64,000 nt of DNA from Amnibacterium sp. Its GTDB lineage: Bacteria; Actinomycetota; Actinomycetes; Actinomycetales; Microbacteriaceae. The notes under the pieces are model-generated. The model had not been told where the DNA came from. It saw only the letters and a list, made by a program, of their open reading frames with translations, and ran no database searches. The position numbers were made by a program, and so were the translations under genes. The stretch spans positions 1 to 64,000 of the forward strand of contig NZ_JAODBE010000004.1 of the NCBI RefSeq assembly GCF_025463795.1, given 5' to 3'. Positions 24,452-33,335 of the stretch are shown here, one piece after another; positions within the stretch are counted from its first letter, which is position 1, and each line of letters opens with the position of its first letter.

Positions 24452-27199
24452 ATGCGGGTGGCGGTCAACGATCAGAATCCTTACCTCGCCGGCACGCTCG
24501 ACCGAGACCCGGCCGAGACCGCCGAGTGGGTTGAATCCCTCGACACCCTCGTGACCCAAGCGGGGCATGAGCGGGCGCGCGAGATCATGCTCAGCCTGCT
24601 GAGCCGGTCGCAGGAGCTGCACCTCGGGATCCCGATGGTCCCCACGACCGACTACGTGAACACCATCGCTCCGGAGGACGAGCCGACCTTCCCGGGCGAC
24701 GAGGACATCGAGCGGCGCTACCGGGCGTGGATCCGGTGGAACGCGGCCATCACGGTGCACCGGGCGCAGCGGCCCGGCATCGCCGTCGGCGGCCACATCT
24801 CCACGTACGCCTCCTCGGCGGCGCTCTACGAGGTGGGGTACAACCACTTCTTCCGCGGCCCCGACTTCCCGGGCGGCGGCGACCAGGTGTTCTTCCAGGG
24901 GCATGCCTCCCCCGGCATGTACGCGAGAGCGTTCCTCGAGGGCCGGCTGAACGAGGCCGACCTCGACGGCTTCCGGCAGGAGAAGTCCCGCGCGCCGCAC
25001 AGCGTGCCGTCGTACCCGCACCCGCGGCTCATGCCCGACTTCTGGCAGTTCCCCACGGTGTCGATGGGCATCGGCCCCATCAACGCCATCTACCAGGCGC
25101 AGCTCGCGAAGTACCTCACCAACCGCGGCATCAAGGACGCGTCCGAGAGCCACGTCTGGGCGTTCCTCGGCGACGGCGAGATGGACGAGGTCGAGAGCCG
25201 CGGTCAGCTCCAGGTCGCGGCGAACGAGGGCCTCGACAACCTGACGTTCGTCGTCAACTGCAACCTGCAGCGCCTCGACGGGCCGGTACGCGGCAACGGC
25301 AAGATCATCCAGGAGCTCGAGAGCTTCTTCCGCGGTGCCGGCTGGAACGTCATCAAGGTCATCTGGGGCCGCGAGTGGGACGACCTGCTCGCCCGGGACA
25401 CCGAGGGCGCGCTGCTCAAGCTCATGAACTCGACCCCCGACGGCGACTTCCAGACCTACAAGGCCGAGAACGGCGCCTACGTCCGCGAGAACTTCTTCGG
25501 CCGCGACCCGCGTGCGGCCAAGCTCGTCGAGGACTACACGGACGAGCAGATCTGGAACCTGAAGCGCGGTGGCCACGACTACAAGAAGGTCTTCGCCGCT
25601 TACCAGGCCGCGCTCGAGCACAAGGGCCAGCCGACCGTCATCCTCGCGAAGACGATCAAGGGCTACGGGCTCGGCCCGAACTTCGCGGGCCGCAACGCGA
25701 CCCACCAGATGAAGAAGCTCACGCTCGACAACCTCAAGCAGTTCCGCGACGAGCTCCGCATCCCCATCACGGACGCGCAGCTCGAGGAGAACCCCTACCT
25801 GCCGCCGTACTACAACCCCGGCCAGGACGACGAGGCGATCCAGTACCTGCAGGAGCGTCGACGGGCTCTGGGCGGCTACGTGCCGCAGCGTCGGGTCAAC
25901 CACGCGCCGGTGAACCTGCCGGACGCGAAGGCCTACCAGGTCGTCAAGAAGGGCTCCGGCACGCAGGCCGTCGCGACGACGATGGCGTTCGTCCGTCTGC
26001 TCAAGGACCTCGTGCGGGCGAAGGACTTCGGGGCCCGTGTCGTGCCGATCATCCCCGACGAGGCGCGCACGTTCGGCATCGACGCCTTCTTCCCGACCGC
26101 GAAGATCTACAACCCGCGTGGCCAGCACTACACGTCGGTCGACCGCGAGCTGCTCCTCGCCTACAAGGAGAGCCCCCAGGGCCAGCTCCTGCACGTCGGC
26201 ATCAACGAGGCGGGCGCGGTCGCGGCCTTCACCGCGGTGGGCACCTCCTACGCGACCCAGAGCGAGCCGCTCATCCCGGTCTACGTCTTCTACTCGATGT
26301 TCGGGTTCCAGCGCACCGGGGACGCGATCTGGGCGGCGGGCGATCAGATGGCCCGCGGGTTCCTGATCGGCGCGACGGCCGGCCGCACCACGTTGACCGG
26401 TGAGGGCCTCCAGCACGCCGACGGCCACTCGCACACCCTGGCCGAGACCAACCCGGCCGTCGTCGCCTACGACCCCGCCTATGGGTACGAGATCGGCCAC
26501 ATCGTCGCGGACGGCCTCGACCGGATGTACGGCGTCGGACCCGACGGGCAGGGCCATCCCGCCCCGAACGTCATGTACTACCTCACGGTCTACAACGAGC
26601 CGATGCCCCAGCCCGCCGAGCCGGAGGGTCTCGACGTCGAGGGCGTGAAGCGCGGGATCTACCAGCTGAGGCGCGCGGACGCCGACGGCCCGCGCGTGCA
26701 GCTGCTCTCCTCCGGTGTGGGCGTGCCCTGGGTCCTCGAGGCGCAGGAGCTGCTCGCGAAGGACTGGGGCGTGGCGGCCGACGTCTGGAGCGTCACCTCC
26801 TGGTCGGAGCTGCGCCGTGACGGGCTGAAGGCCGAGGAGGAGGCCTTCCTCAACCCGGGCGAACCGCGCCGCACGCCGTTCGTCACCGAGCGGCTGCAGC
26901 AGTCGGAGGGGCCGATCGTCGCCGTCAGCGACTGGGCGCACTCGGTTCCGGACCAGATCCGCCAGTTCGTGCCGCGCACGTACTCCACGCTCGGCGCCGA
27001 CGGGTTCGGGTTCTCCGACACCCGGGCGGCGGCACGCCGGTTCTTCCACATCGACGGGCCGAGCGTCGTCGTGCGGGCGCTCGAGCTGCTCGCCGAGGAG
27101 GGCAAGGTCGACGCGGGAGCCGCGGCCGAGGCGTTCCGGAAGTACCGCCTCGACGACGTCAACGCGGGCACGACGGGTTCGGCCGGCGGCGAGAGCTGA
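24452..27199 (+). CDS. aceE: Pyruvate dehydrogenase E1 component (homodimeric type)
   Basis: A 915-residue thiamine-diphosphate enzyme that decarboxylates pyruvate and feeds acetyl groups to the E2 subunit, making acetyl-CoA. The start is ATG 24452 (AGGAAG upstream; GTG 24458 is an alternative); the track start at 24368 is upstream of the family N-terminus. Family landmarks are [60 protein letters not shown], the TPP motif [10 protein letters not shown]...FVVNCN and the C-terminal [17 protein letters not shown]. Only E1 is here; E2/E3 lie elsewhere. It directly precedes fasR and the fab genes, coupling acetyl-CoA supply to fatty acid synthesis as in other actinobacteria. Confidence 0.97.
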   Translation: MRVAVNDQNPYLAGTLDRDPAETAEWVESLDTLVTQAGHERAREIMLSLLSRSQELHLGIPMVPTTDYVNTIAPEDEPTFPGDEDIERRYRAWIRWNAAITVHRAQRPGIAVGGHISTYASSAALYEVGYNHFFRGPDFPGGGDQVFFQGHASPGMYARAFLEGRLNEADLDGFRQEKSRAPHSVPSYPHPRLMPDFWQFPTVSMGIGPINAIYQAQLAKYLTNRGIKDASESHVWAFLGDGEMDEVESRGQLQVAANEGLDNLTFVVNCNLQRLDGPVRGNGKIIQELESFFRGAGWNVIKVIWGREWDDLLARDTEGALLKLMNSTPDGDFQTYKAENGAYVRENFFGRDPRAAKLVEDYTDEQIWNLKRGGHDYKKVFAAYQAALEHKGQPTVILAKTIKGYGLGPNFAGRNATHQMKKLTLDNLKQFRDELRIPITDAQLEENPYLPPYYNPGQDDEAIQYLQERRRALGGYVPQRRVNHAPVNLPDAKAYQVVKKGSGTQAVATTMAFVRLLKDLVRAKDFGARVVPIIPDEARTFGIDAFFPTAKIYNPRGQHYTSVDRELLLAYKESPQGQLLHVGINEAGAVAAFTAVGTSYATQSEPLIPVYVFYSMFGFQRTGDAIWAAGDQMARGFLIGATAGRTTLTGEGLQHADGHSHTLAETNPAVVAYDPAYGYEIGHIVADGLDRMYGVGPDGQGHPAPNVMYYLTVYNEPMPQPAEPEGLDVEGVKRGIYQLRRADADGPRVQLLSSGVGVPWVLEAQELLAKDWGVAADVWSVTSWSELRRDGLKAEEEAFLNPGEPRRTPFVTERLQQSEGPIVAVSDWAHSVPDQIRQFVPRTYSTLGADGFGFSDTRAAARRFFHIDGPSVVVRALELLAEEGKVDAGAAAEAFRKYRLDDVNAGTTGSAGGES

Positions 27200-27213
27200 C
27201 CGGCCGGTCCTCC

Positions 27214-28491
27214 GTGCCACGAACCAAGCAGGAGACGCTCGCCTGGCTGCGCCAGATCGCCGGTGAGCTCGCCACGGCGACGCTGAAACGGCTCGAGGAC
27301 ACGCTGCCCTGGTACCGCGAGATGCCGCCGGGCCGGCGCAGCGCCGTCGGGCTGGTCGCCCAGCAGGGCATCCGGTCGTTCATCAGCTGGTACGACGATC
27401 CGCAGTCCACGCCGTGGATCGCCGCGGACGTCTTCGGCACCGCGCCCCGGGAGCTGCTGCGGTCCGTGAGCCTCCAGCAGACGCTGCAGCTCATCCGGGC
27501 GACGGTGGAGGTCGTGGAGGAACGCGTCACTCGCGGCACGGACGACTCGGTGCGGGAGGCGATCCTGCTCTACTCGCGGGAGATCGCGTTCGCGGCCGCC
27601 GACGTGTACGCCCGCGCCGCGGAGGCCCGGGGACTCTGGGACGCCCGGCTCGAGGCGCTCGTCGTCGACTCGATCCTCTCCGGGGAGGCGGACGACGCCC
27701 TGCCGAGCCGGATCGCGGCGCTCGGCTGGCACGGCCACGGCGAGGTCGCCGTGCTCGTCGGCACCACTCCCCCGATGCTCGACGTCGACCAGCTGCGCCG
27801 CACGGCCCGGCACCTCGCGGCGGACGTGCTCATCGGCGTGCAGGGCAACCGGCTGGTGCTCGTCATCGGACGGGCGGACGAGCGCTCCGGCTGGACGATC
27901 GCCGGCCGCGAGGAGGCCGCCCGCGAACGCCCCGAAGCCGAGGTGCGGACCGACGTCGCGCGGGCCGACCCCGAGGGCGCAGAGGACCGGCAGCTGTCGT
28001 TCCTCGACATCGCTCAGCGGCTCGAATCCGGCTTCGGTCCCGGCGCCGTCGTGCTCGGCCACCCGGTGCCCGACCTCGTCGAGGCGTCCCGGAGCGCCCG
28101 CGCCGCCCTCGCCGGTTTCGCGGTCGTGCGCGCCTGGCGCCGGTCGCCGCGGCCGGTGCTCGCCGACGACCTCCTGCCCGAGCGCGCGCTCGCCGGCGAT
28201 CCGCTCGCGCGTTCCACCCTCATCGGCCGCATCTACCGGCCCCTGAAGGATCACTCGACCAGCGAGCTGCTCGGCACCCTGTGGGCCTACCTCGACAACG
28301 GCCGATCGCTCGAGGGCACCGCGCGCGAGCTGTTCGTGCATCCGAACACCGTCCGCTACCGGCTCAAGCGCATCACGGAGCTCATCGGCTACGACGCGAC
28401 GGGGCCGCGCGAGGCGCTCATCCTGCACGCCGCGCTGATCCTGGGCGCGATCAGCGAGCCGGTGCCGCCGAGGCGGCGCGTCGGACGCTGA
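27214..28491 (+). CDS. fasR: PucR/CdaR-type regulator of fatty acid synthesis (FasR-like)
   Basis: A 425-residue transcription factor. The C-terminal ~60 residues hold the PucR-type helix-turn-helix: ELLGTLWAYLDNGRSLEGTA, then RELFVHPNTVRYRLKRITEL. A middle GGDEF-like/sensor region precedes it. Position between aceE and fabD is exactly that of FasR, the activator of the fabD-fabH-acpP-fabF operon in Streptomyces, which supports the name; the sequence itself only shows the PucR family. It starts at GTG 27214, 15 bp after the aceE stop, so it is probably co-transcribed with aceE. The 90-bp gap to fabD contains a candidate operator and a -10 box. Its effector cannot be read from sequence; acyl-CoAs are known effectors in the mycobacterial FasR. 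Confidence 0.85.
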   Translation: MPRTKQETLAWLRQIAGELATATLKRLEDTLPWYREMPPGRRSAVGLVAQQGIRSFISWYDDPQSTPWIAADVFGTAPRELLRSVSLQQTLQLIRATVEVVEERVTRGTDDSVREAILLYSREIAFAAADVYARAAEARGLWDARLEALVVDSILSGEADDALPSRIAALGWHGHGEVAVLVGTTPPMLDVDQLRRTARHLAADVLIGVQGNRLVLVIGRADERSGWTIAGREEAARERPEAEVRTDVARADPEGAEDRQLSFLDIAQRLESGFGPGAVVLGHPVPDLVEASRSARAALAGFAVVRAWRRSPRPVLADDLLPERALAGDPLARSTLIGRIYRPLKDHSTSELLGTLWAYLDNGRSLEGTARELFVHPNTVRYRLKRITELIGYDATGPREALILHAALILGAISEPVPPRRRVGR

Positions 28492-28500
28492 GCGGTCCTT

Positions 28501-28515
28501 TGTCGATCGTGGACA
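28501..28515. promoter_or_regulatory. Candidate FasR operator upstream of fabD
   Basis: TGTC and GACA form a short inverted repeat with a 7-bp spacer in the fasR-fabD gap, about 55 bp before the fabD -10 box. It is the only dyad of note there. Assignment to FasR is by position only. Confidence 0.3.
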
Positions 28516-28569
28516 GTGTTCGCGGTCGTTCGTTGGCGTCGCTCGCGGGCGACGCCCCGTCGCGTTCGG

Positions 28570-28575
28570 CAGACT
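28570..28575 (+). promoter_or_regulatory. -10 box of fabD (leaderless)
   Basis: CAGACT lies six bases before the fabD GTG, the spacing seen at other leaderless starts in this window. It supports GTG 28582 as start and a separate promoter for the fab operon. Confidence 0.45.
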
Positions 28576-28581
28576 GGACCG

Positions 28582-29487
28582 GTGATCGTCGTCGTCGCGC
28601 CCGGCCAGGGCTCGCAGTCGCCCGGCTTCCTCGCGCCGTGGATCGAGGACCCGTCGGCGCGTGAGCACCTCGAGCGGCTCGGCGACGCGGCCGGTCTCGA
28701 CCTCGTGCAGCTCGGGACCCAGGCGGACGCGGACACCATCCGTCGCACCGAGATCGCCCAGCCGCTCATCGTGGCGGCGGGGCTCGTCACCCTTGCGGCG
28801 CTCGGCCGACCGGTGCGGGCCGTGGCCGGCCATTCCGTCGGCGAGGTCACGGCGGCGGTCGCGGCAGGGATCCTCGACGAGGCCGACGGCATGCGCCTGA
28901 TCGCGGTCCGCGGGCGCGCCATGGCGGAGGCCGCCTCGTCGCGACCGACCGGGATGGCCGCGGTCGTCGGTGGTGACGAGGCGGCCGTCGTCGCGCGCCT
29001 CGAGGAGCTCGACCTCGTGCCCGCGAACCGCAACGGCGGCGGGCAGATCGTCGCGGCCGGCGAGCTGGACGCCCTCGACCGGCTGAAGGCCGAGCCGCCC
29101 GCCGGCAGCCGGGTGATCCCGCTGCAGGTCGCGGGCGCCTTCCACAGCGAGGTGATGCGGCCCGCGGTCGGCGCGCTGCGCGCGTTCGCGGACACGCTCA
29201 GCCCGACCGACCCGTCGGCCCGCATCTGGACCAACCACGACGGCTCGGAGGTGAGGAGCGGCCCGGCGTTCCTCGACCTGCTCGTCGGTCAGGTCGCGTC
29301 CCCGGTACGGTGGGACCGCACGATGGAAGCGTTCGCCGCCGCCGGGATCACCGGGCTCGTCGAACTGGCTCCCGCCGGCACCCTCACCGGTCTCGCCAAG
29401 CGCGGGCTGAAGGGCGTGCCGGCCGTCGCGGTGAAGACACCGGCGGACCTCGCCGCCGCCCACGACCTGTTCGATCGGACCGAATGA
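28582..29487 (+). CDS. fabD: Malonyl-CoA:ACP transacylase
   Basis: A 301-residue enzyme that moves malonyl groups from CoA to acyl carrier protein for fatty acid elongation. The protein begins with the family start VIVVVAPGQGSQ at GTG 28582; the track start adds residues from the promoter region. The nucleophile Ser is in VAGHSVGEVTAAV (~86-98), the substrate-binding Arg in AVRGRAMAEAA and the catalytic His in AGAFHSEVMRPA (~190). First gene of the fabD-fabH-acpP-fabF operon; its stop overlaps the fabH start in ATGA. Confidence 0.96.
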   Translation: MIVVVAPGQGSQSPGFLAPWIEDPSAREHLERLGDAAGLDLVQLGTQADADTIRRTEIAQPLIVAAGLVTLAALGRPVRAVAGHSVGEVTAAVAAGILDEADGMRLIAVRGRAMAEAASSRPTGMAAVVGGDEAAVVARLEELDLVPANRNGGGQIVAAGELDALDRLKAEPPAGSRVIPLQVAGAFHSEVMRPAVGALRAFADTLSPTDPSARIWTNHDGSEVRSGPAFLDLLVGQVASPVRWDRTMEAFAAAGITGLVELAPAGTLTGLAKRGLKGVPAVAVKTPADLAAAHDLFDRTE

Positions 29488-30488
29488 CCGCCCTGCACCA
29501 GGCCGCCGGCCACCCGGGTTCCCGCATCCTCGCCTTCGGCGCCGCCCGAGGCGACATGATCGTGACGAACGAGGACATCGCCGGACCGATCAACTCCTCC
29601 GACGAGTGGATCCGCCAGCGCACGGGCGTCGTCGAGCGCCGTCGCGCCTCCGACGGCGTGGAGGCGATCGACCTCGCCGTCGACGCGTCGAAGCAGGCCA
29701 TCGAGAACGCCGGCATCGACCCGAAGCAGATCGGCGCGGTGCTCGTGTCGACGATCTCGAACACGGTGCAGACCCCCTCGCTCGCCGCGCTCCTGACCGA
29801 GCGTGTCGGCGCGACGCCTGCGCCCGCCTACGACATCTCGGCCGCCTGCGCCGGCTACACGTACGGCATCGCGCAGGCCGACGCGTTCATCCGCTCCGGG
29901 CTCGCCGAGTACGTGCTCGTGGTGGGCGCGGAGAAGCTGTCGCAGTTCGCGAAGCCCACCGACCGCACGATCTCGTTCCTCCTCGGCGACGGTGCCGGGG
30001 CCGCAGTGCTCGGCCCGTCCGACGATCCCGGGGTCGCGGCGACCGTGTGGGGCTCCGACGGATCCAAGTGGGACGCCGTCGGCATGGACAGCCCGCTCGC
30101 CGCGTATCGCGACGGCGCCGGCGCGGTCGCCTGGCCGACCCTGCGGCAGGAGGGCCAGACGGTGTTCCGCTGGGCCGTGTGGGAGATGGCGAAGGTCGCC
30201 CAGCAGGCGATCGACGTGGCCGGCATCACCGCCGACGATCTCGCCGCCTTCATCCCGCACCAGGCGAACATCCGCATCATCGATGAGCTCGCGAAGCAGC
30301 TGAAGCTGCCGGAGCACGTGGCGATCGCCCGCGACATCGTCACGACCGGCAACACGTCGGCGGCGTCGATCCCGCTCGCAGCCCACGCGCTGCTCGCCGA
30401 GCACCCCGAGCTGTCGGGCGGCCTCGCCCTGCAGATCGGCTTCGGCGCGGGCCTCGTCTTCGGGGCGCAGGTCGTCCGCCTGCCCTGA
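29484..30488 (+). CDS. fabH: Beta-ketoacyl-ACP synthase III
   Basis: A 334-residue condensing enzyme that starts fatty acid synthesis by joining an acyl-CoA primer to malonyl-ACP; in this group branched primers (isobutyryl-, isovaleryl-, anteiso) are usual. The active-site Cys is in YDISAACAGYTYGI (~125), His in AAFIPHQANIRIID (~255) and Asn in VTTGNTSAASIPLA (~290). The N-terminal NSSDEWIRQRTGVVERR is the family CoA-binding segment. ATG 29484 overlaps the fabD stop, so translation is coupled. acpP follows after 65 bp. Confidence 0.96.
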   Translation: MTALHQAAGHPGSRILAFGAARGDMIVTNEDIAGPINSSDEWIRQRTGVVERRRASDGVEAIDLAVDASKQAIENAGIDPKQIGAVLVSTISNTVQTPSLAALLTERVGATPAPAYDISAACAGYTYGIAQADAFIRSGLAEYVLVVGAEKLSQFAKPTDRTISFLLGDGAGAAVLGPSDDPGVAATVWGSDGSKWDAVGMDSPLAAYRDGAGAVAWPTLRQEGQTVFRWAVWEMAKVAQQAIDVAGITADDLAAFIPHQANIRIIDELAKQLKLPEHVAIARDIVTTGNTSAASIPLAAHALLAEHPELSGGLALQIGFGAGLVFGAQVVRLP

Positions 30489-30553
30489 GCCCGCGACACC
30501 GCGCCCAATACACTGTCTGCCGTCGATCCGACCCCCGAGCAAGGAGACCACCC

Positions 30554-30802
30554 ATGGCCCAGTCCACCGAAGAAGTCCTCAGCGGCCTCGCCGAGCTGAT
30601 CAGCGACGAGACGGGGATCGCCACCGACACCGTCGAGATGGACAAGTCGTTCACCGACGACCTCGACATCGACTCCATCTCGATGATGACGATCGTCGTC
30701 AACGCCGAGGAGAAGTTCGACGTCAAGATCCCCGACGAAGAGGTCAAGAACCTCAAGACCGTCGGCGACGCTGTGAACTTCATCGTCAACGCTCAGCACT
30801 GA
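30554..30802 (+). CDS. acpP: Acyl carrier protein
   Basis: An 82-residue acidic carrier of growing acyl chains. The phosphopantetheine attachment Ser is in the motif DDLDIDSISMMTIV (~residue 40). Four-helix pattern and net negative charge are typical. AAGGAG precedes the ATG at good spacing. It lies between fabH and fabF in the standard actinobacterial order. The usual Asp-Ser-Leu is Asp-Ser-Ile here, which is a common actinobacterial variant. Confidence 0.97.
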   Translation: MAQSTEEVLSGLAELISDETGIATDTVEMDKSFTDDLDIDSISMMTIVVNAEEKFDVKIPDEEVKNLKTVGDAVNFIVNAQH

Positions 30803-30820
30803 TCGGATCCCGTCCGCTTC

Positions 30821-32059
30821 ATGACTGCCCCACGCATCGTCGTCACCGGTCTCGGTACGTTCTCGCCCCTGGCGCAGAACGCGCCGGACACCTGGTCAGC
30901 GCTCCTCGACGGCGCCTCCGGTGCTCGCCACCTCGAGCAGCCGTGGGTCACCGAGCTCGCGCTGCCGGTGACGTTCGCGTCGCAGGCCTTCACCGACCCC
31001 GAGACGGTGCTCGATCGCGTGGAGTCGAAGCGACTCGACCGCGGCAGCCAGTTCTCGCTGCTCGCCGCACGTGAGGCCTGGGCCGATGCGGGCAGCCCCG
31101 AGGTGGAGCCCGAGCGGCTCGGCGTGGACTGGGCGACCGGCATCGGCGGCGTGTGGACGCTCCTGAACGCGTGGGACACCCTGCGCGAGAAGGGGCCGCG
31201 GCGGGTGCTGCCGATGACCGTGCCGATGCTGATGCCGAACGCGCCGGCAGCGGCCGTCGAGATGGAGTTCGCCGCGCGGGCGGGCGCCCGCACCGTCGTG
31301 TCGGCGTGCGCCTCCAGCACCGAGTCGCTGGCCAACGCGGTCGAGCACCTGCAGGCGGGCCTGGCGGACGTCATCATCGCGGGCGGCACCGAGGCGAGCA
31401 TCCATCCGCTGCCGCTCGCGGCCTTCGCGGCGATGCAGGCGCTGTCCAAGCGGAACGACGACCCGGCGCGGGCCTCGCGCCCCTACGACTCGAACCGTGA
31501 CGGCTTCGTGCTCGGCGAGGGCGCAGCGGCGCTCGTGCTCGAGACGGAGGAGCACGCGAAGGCCAGAGGGGCCCGGATCTACGCGGTCGTCGTCGGGTCC
31601 GCCGTGACGAGCGACGCCTACCACATCACGGCTCCGGACCCCGAGGGTTCGGCGGCGGCGCGGGCGATGATCGCTGCCGTGCACGCGGCCGGCCACGACC
31701 TCGCGGACGTGAAGCACGTCAACGCGCACGCGACGAGCACGCCCGTCGGTGACATCGCCGAGTACCGGGCGCTGGCGCACGTGTTCGGCGACCGGCTCGA
31801 CGACATCGTCGTGACCGCCACGAAGGCGTCCACCGGCCATCTGCTCGGTGCCGCCGGCGCGATCGAGGCGCTCTTCACGGTCAAGGCGCTGCACGAGCGC
31901 ACCGTGCCGCCCACGATCAACCTCACGGACCAGGATCCGGAGATCCCGCTCGACGTCGCGACGTCGCCGCGCCCGCTGCCCGCCGGCGACGTGCTGGCGC
32001 TCAGCAACTCGTTCGGCTTCGGCGGCCACAACGCCGTCGTGGCGTTCGCGAGCGCCTGA
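30821..32059 (+). CDS. fabF: Beta-ketoacyl-ACP synthase II
   Basis: A 412-residue elongation condensing enzyme. The catalytic triad is visible: Cys in VVSACASSTESLANAV (~165), His in VNAHATSTPVGD (~302) and His in STGHLLGAAGAIEALF (~338); GFGGHNAVVAF marks the C-terminus. It begins 18 bp after acpP and ends the fab operon; several hairpins and an 88-bp-period repeat follow its stop. The next gene, DUF3145, faces it from the other strand. Confidence 0.96.
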   Translation: MTAPRIVVTGLGTFSPLAQNAPDTWSALLDGASGARHLEQPWVTELALPVTFASQAFTDPETVLDRVESKRLDRGSQFSLLAAREAWADAGSPEVEPERLGVDWATGIGGVWTLLNAWDTLREKGPRRVLPMTVPMLMPNAPAAAVEMEFAARAGARTVVSACASSTESLANAVEHLQAGLADVIIAGGTEASIHPLPLAAFAAMQALSKRNDDPARASRPYDSNRDGFVLGEGAAALVLETEEHAKARGARIYAVVVGSAVTSDAYHITAPDPEGSAAARAMIAAVHAAGHDLADVKHVNAHATSTPVGDIAEYRALAHVFGDRLDDIVVTATKASTGHLLGAAGAIEALFTVKALHERTVPPTINLTDQDPEIPLDVATSPRPLPAGDVLALSNSFGFGGHNAVVAFASA

Positions 32060-32087
32060 CCGCTGCTCCGCACCAGCGGCCGCTGAA

Positions 32088-32118
32088 GACGTCTGCGGCC
32101 GGTACATCGGCAGACGTC
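32088..32118 (+). terminator. Hairpin just after fabF
   Basis: A 9-bp stem (GACGTCTGC with GCAGACGTC) with a 13-nt loop lies 28 bp beyond the fabF stop. There is no T-run. It could end or stabilise the fab mRNA. Confidence 0.4.
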
Positions 32119-32165
32119 CATGAGCCCAGCAGATGGGGCATGGCGCTCGCGCGTCCTGGACCAGG

Positions 32166-32319
32166 CCGCGACCGGGAGCCGATCTCGGGGTCCGGAGGCC
32201 AGGCGCTCGCGCGCGGCCGGCCTCCGGACCAGTCCACGACGCCCTGCACCACCCCGCGACCGCGAGCCGATCTCGGGGTCCGGAGGCCGGGCGCTCGCGC
32301 GCGGCCGGCCGGACCAGTC
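32166..32319. repeat. Two ~66-bp direct repeats, 88-bp period
   Basis: Copies at about 32166-32234 and 32254-32319 share long identical blocks, including GATCTCGGGGTCCGGAGGCC. In the first copy GGTCCGGAGGCC pairs with GGCCTCCGGACC in a 12-bp stem; in the second copy the distal arm is shortened. The ORF-track frames across it merely reflect the repeat. Confidence 0.75.
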
Positions 32320-32325
32320 AGCGAC

Positions 32326-32406
32326 GTCTTCGATCCCCGTGGGGATCGAAGACCATCAACACAGGGAAGAGCCCCCGGCCGGTACCCATCCGGACGGGGG
32401 CTCTTC
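32326..32406. terminator. Two strong hairpins between fabF and the DUF3145 gene
   Basis: The 28-bp near-perfect palindrome at 32326-32353 (13-bp arms around GT) is followed by a 12-bp stem at 32366-32377 / 32395-32406 (GAAGAGCCCCCG with CGGGGGCTCTTC). Both lie between convergent genes and are good candidates for bidirectional termination, although T-runs are weak. I see nothing else in 32407-32569. Confidence 0.6.
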
Positions 32407-32569
32407 TGCCGCAAGATGCTGAGGTTCGAGGGCCGCTACCCATACAGCCCGAACACTGAAGAATTCGCATCCGCTGGCACAAAAACGCTATCCGTGTGGG
32501 CTGCGCACGACCACACGACACGCCGTCGAATTACACGGATGTCATCCCGGGCGTGTCGCGATCACGGGT

Positions 32570-33076
32570 TCAGACCGCCGAGCGGTGCAGCCAGGTGACG
32601 GAGGAGGATCCGATCGCGTGCCGGAAGGGCTCCAGCTCGTCGTCCCAAGCCTGCCCGAGGGCGAGGCGCAGCTCCCGGTGGAGCTCGATGATGCTCGTGC
32701 CGGCCGCTTCCATGGCGTTGCGGATCCGGTCCTCGGGGATCACGACGTTGCCGGCCGCGTCCGTCTGGGCGTGGAAGATCCCGAGGTCGGGCGTGTGCAG
32801 CCAGCGGCTGCCGTCGACGCCGTCGCGGGGGTCCTCGGTGACCTCGAAGCGGAGATGCTCCCAGCCGCGGAGCGCGCTCGCCATGGCGGCGCCGGTACCC
32901 GGCGCGCCTTCCCAGTAGAAGTCGGTGCGCTGCGAACCGCGGAGCACCGGCTGATCAGCCCAGGAGAAGCTGACGGCACGGCCGATCGCGCGACCTGCCG
33001 CCCACTCGACGTGGGGGCAGAGCGCACGAGGCGACGAGTGCACGTACAGCACGCCCCGGGCGGAGGTGGTGACCAT
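32570..33076 (-). CDS. DUF3145 family protein
   Basis: A 168-residue actinobacterial protein. VTTSARGVLYVHSSPRALCP, HVEWAAGRAIG, WEHLRFEVTEDP and the ending HAIGSSSVTWLHRSAV match DUF3145, which is regularly encoded beside the fab operon in Actinomycetota. Function is unknown; the genomic link suggests a role tied to fatty acid or envelope metabolism. No signal peptide or membrane segment. The ATG is preceded by GGAGG at 8 bp. It is convergent with fabF. Confidence 0.88.
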   Translation of the reverse strand: MVTTSARGVLYVHSSPRALCPHVEWAAGRAIGRAVSFSWADQPVLRGSQRTDFYWEGAPGTGAAMASALRGWEHLRFEVTEDPRDGVDGSRWLHTPDLGIFHAQTDAAGNVVIPEDRIRNAMEAAGTSIIELHRELRLALGQAWDDELEPFRHAIGSSSVTWLHRSAV

Positions 33077-33335
33077 GGATTCGTCCTCCGTTCGAACAGA
33101 TGCGTCTTCCCCAACGACCTGTGGTGAACGGATGAACCGATGCCACCGCTTATGAAATTAGCGGAGCCCTATTCGACTCCCCGGAAGTATGCCCGACGAC
33201 ACGCCGGAATGACAAGGCGAGAACGCGCCGGACGGCGTGCCGCGGCGGCGGGCGCCCGTCGGAGGGGTGGGAGGAACGGAGGTCGCCCCACTGTCACTCC
33301 GGCCGGAGCGCCCGTCGGTGCGACGCGCCGGACGG

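Noticed and set aside
24263-27220. 985-residue minus-strand ORF opposite aceE
   Set aside because: Exact antisense of aceE codons; no motifs and no start context.
32166-32319. CRISPR array candidate
   Set aside because: Only two long repeat copies, no unique spacers of uniform length, and no cas genes in the window.
32120-32598. Overlapping ORFs with repeated 'REPISGSG/ADLGVRRPGARARPA' sequences
   Set aside because: These only reflect the 88-bp-period DNA repeat in different frames; no ribosome sites.
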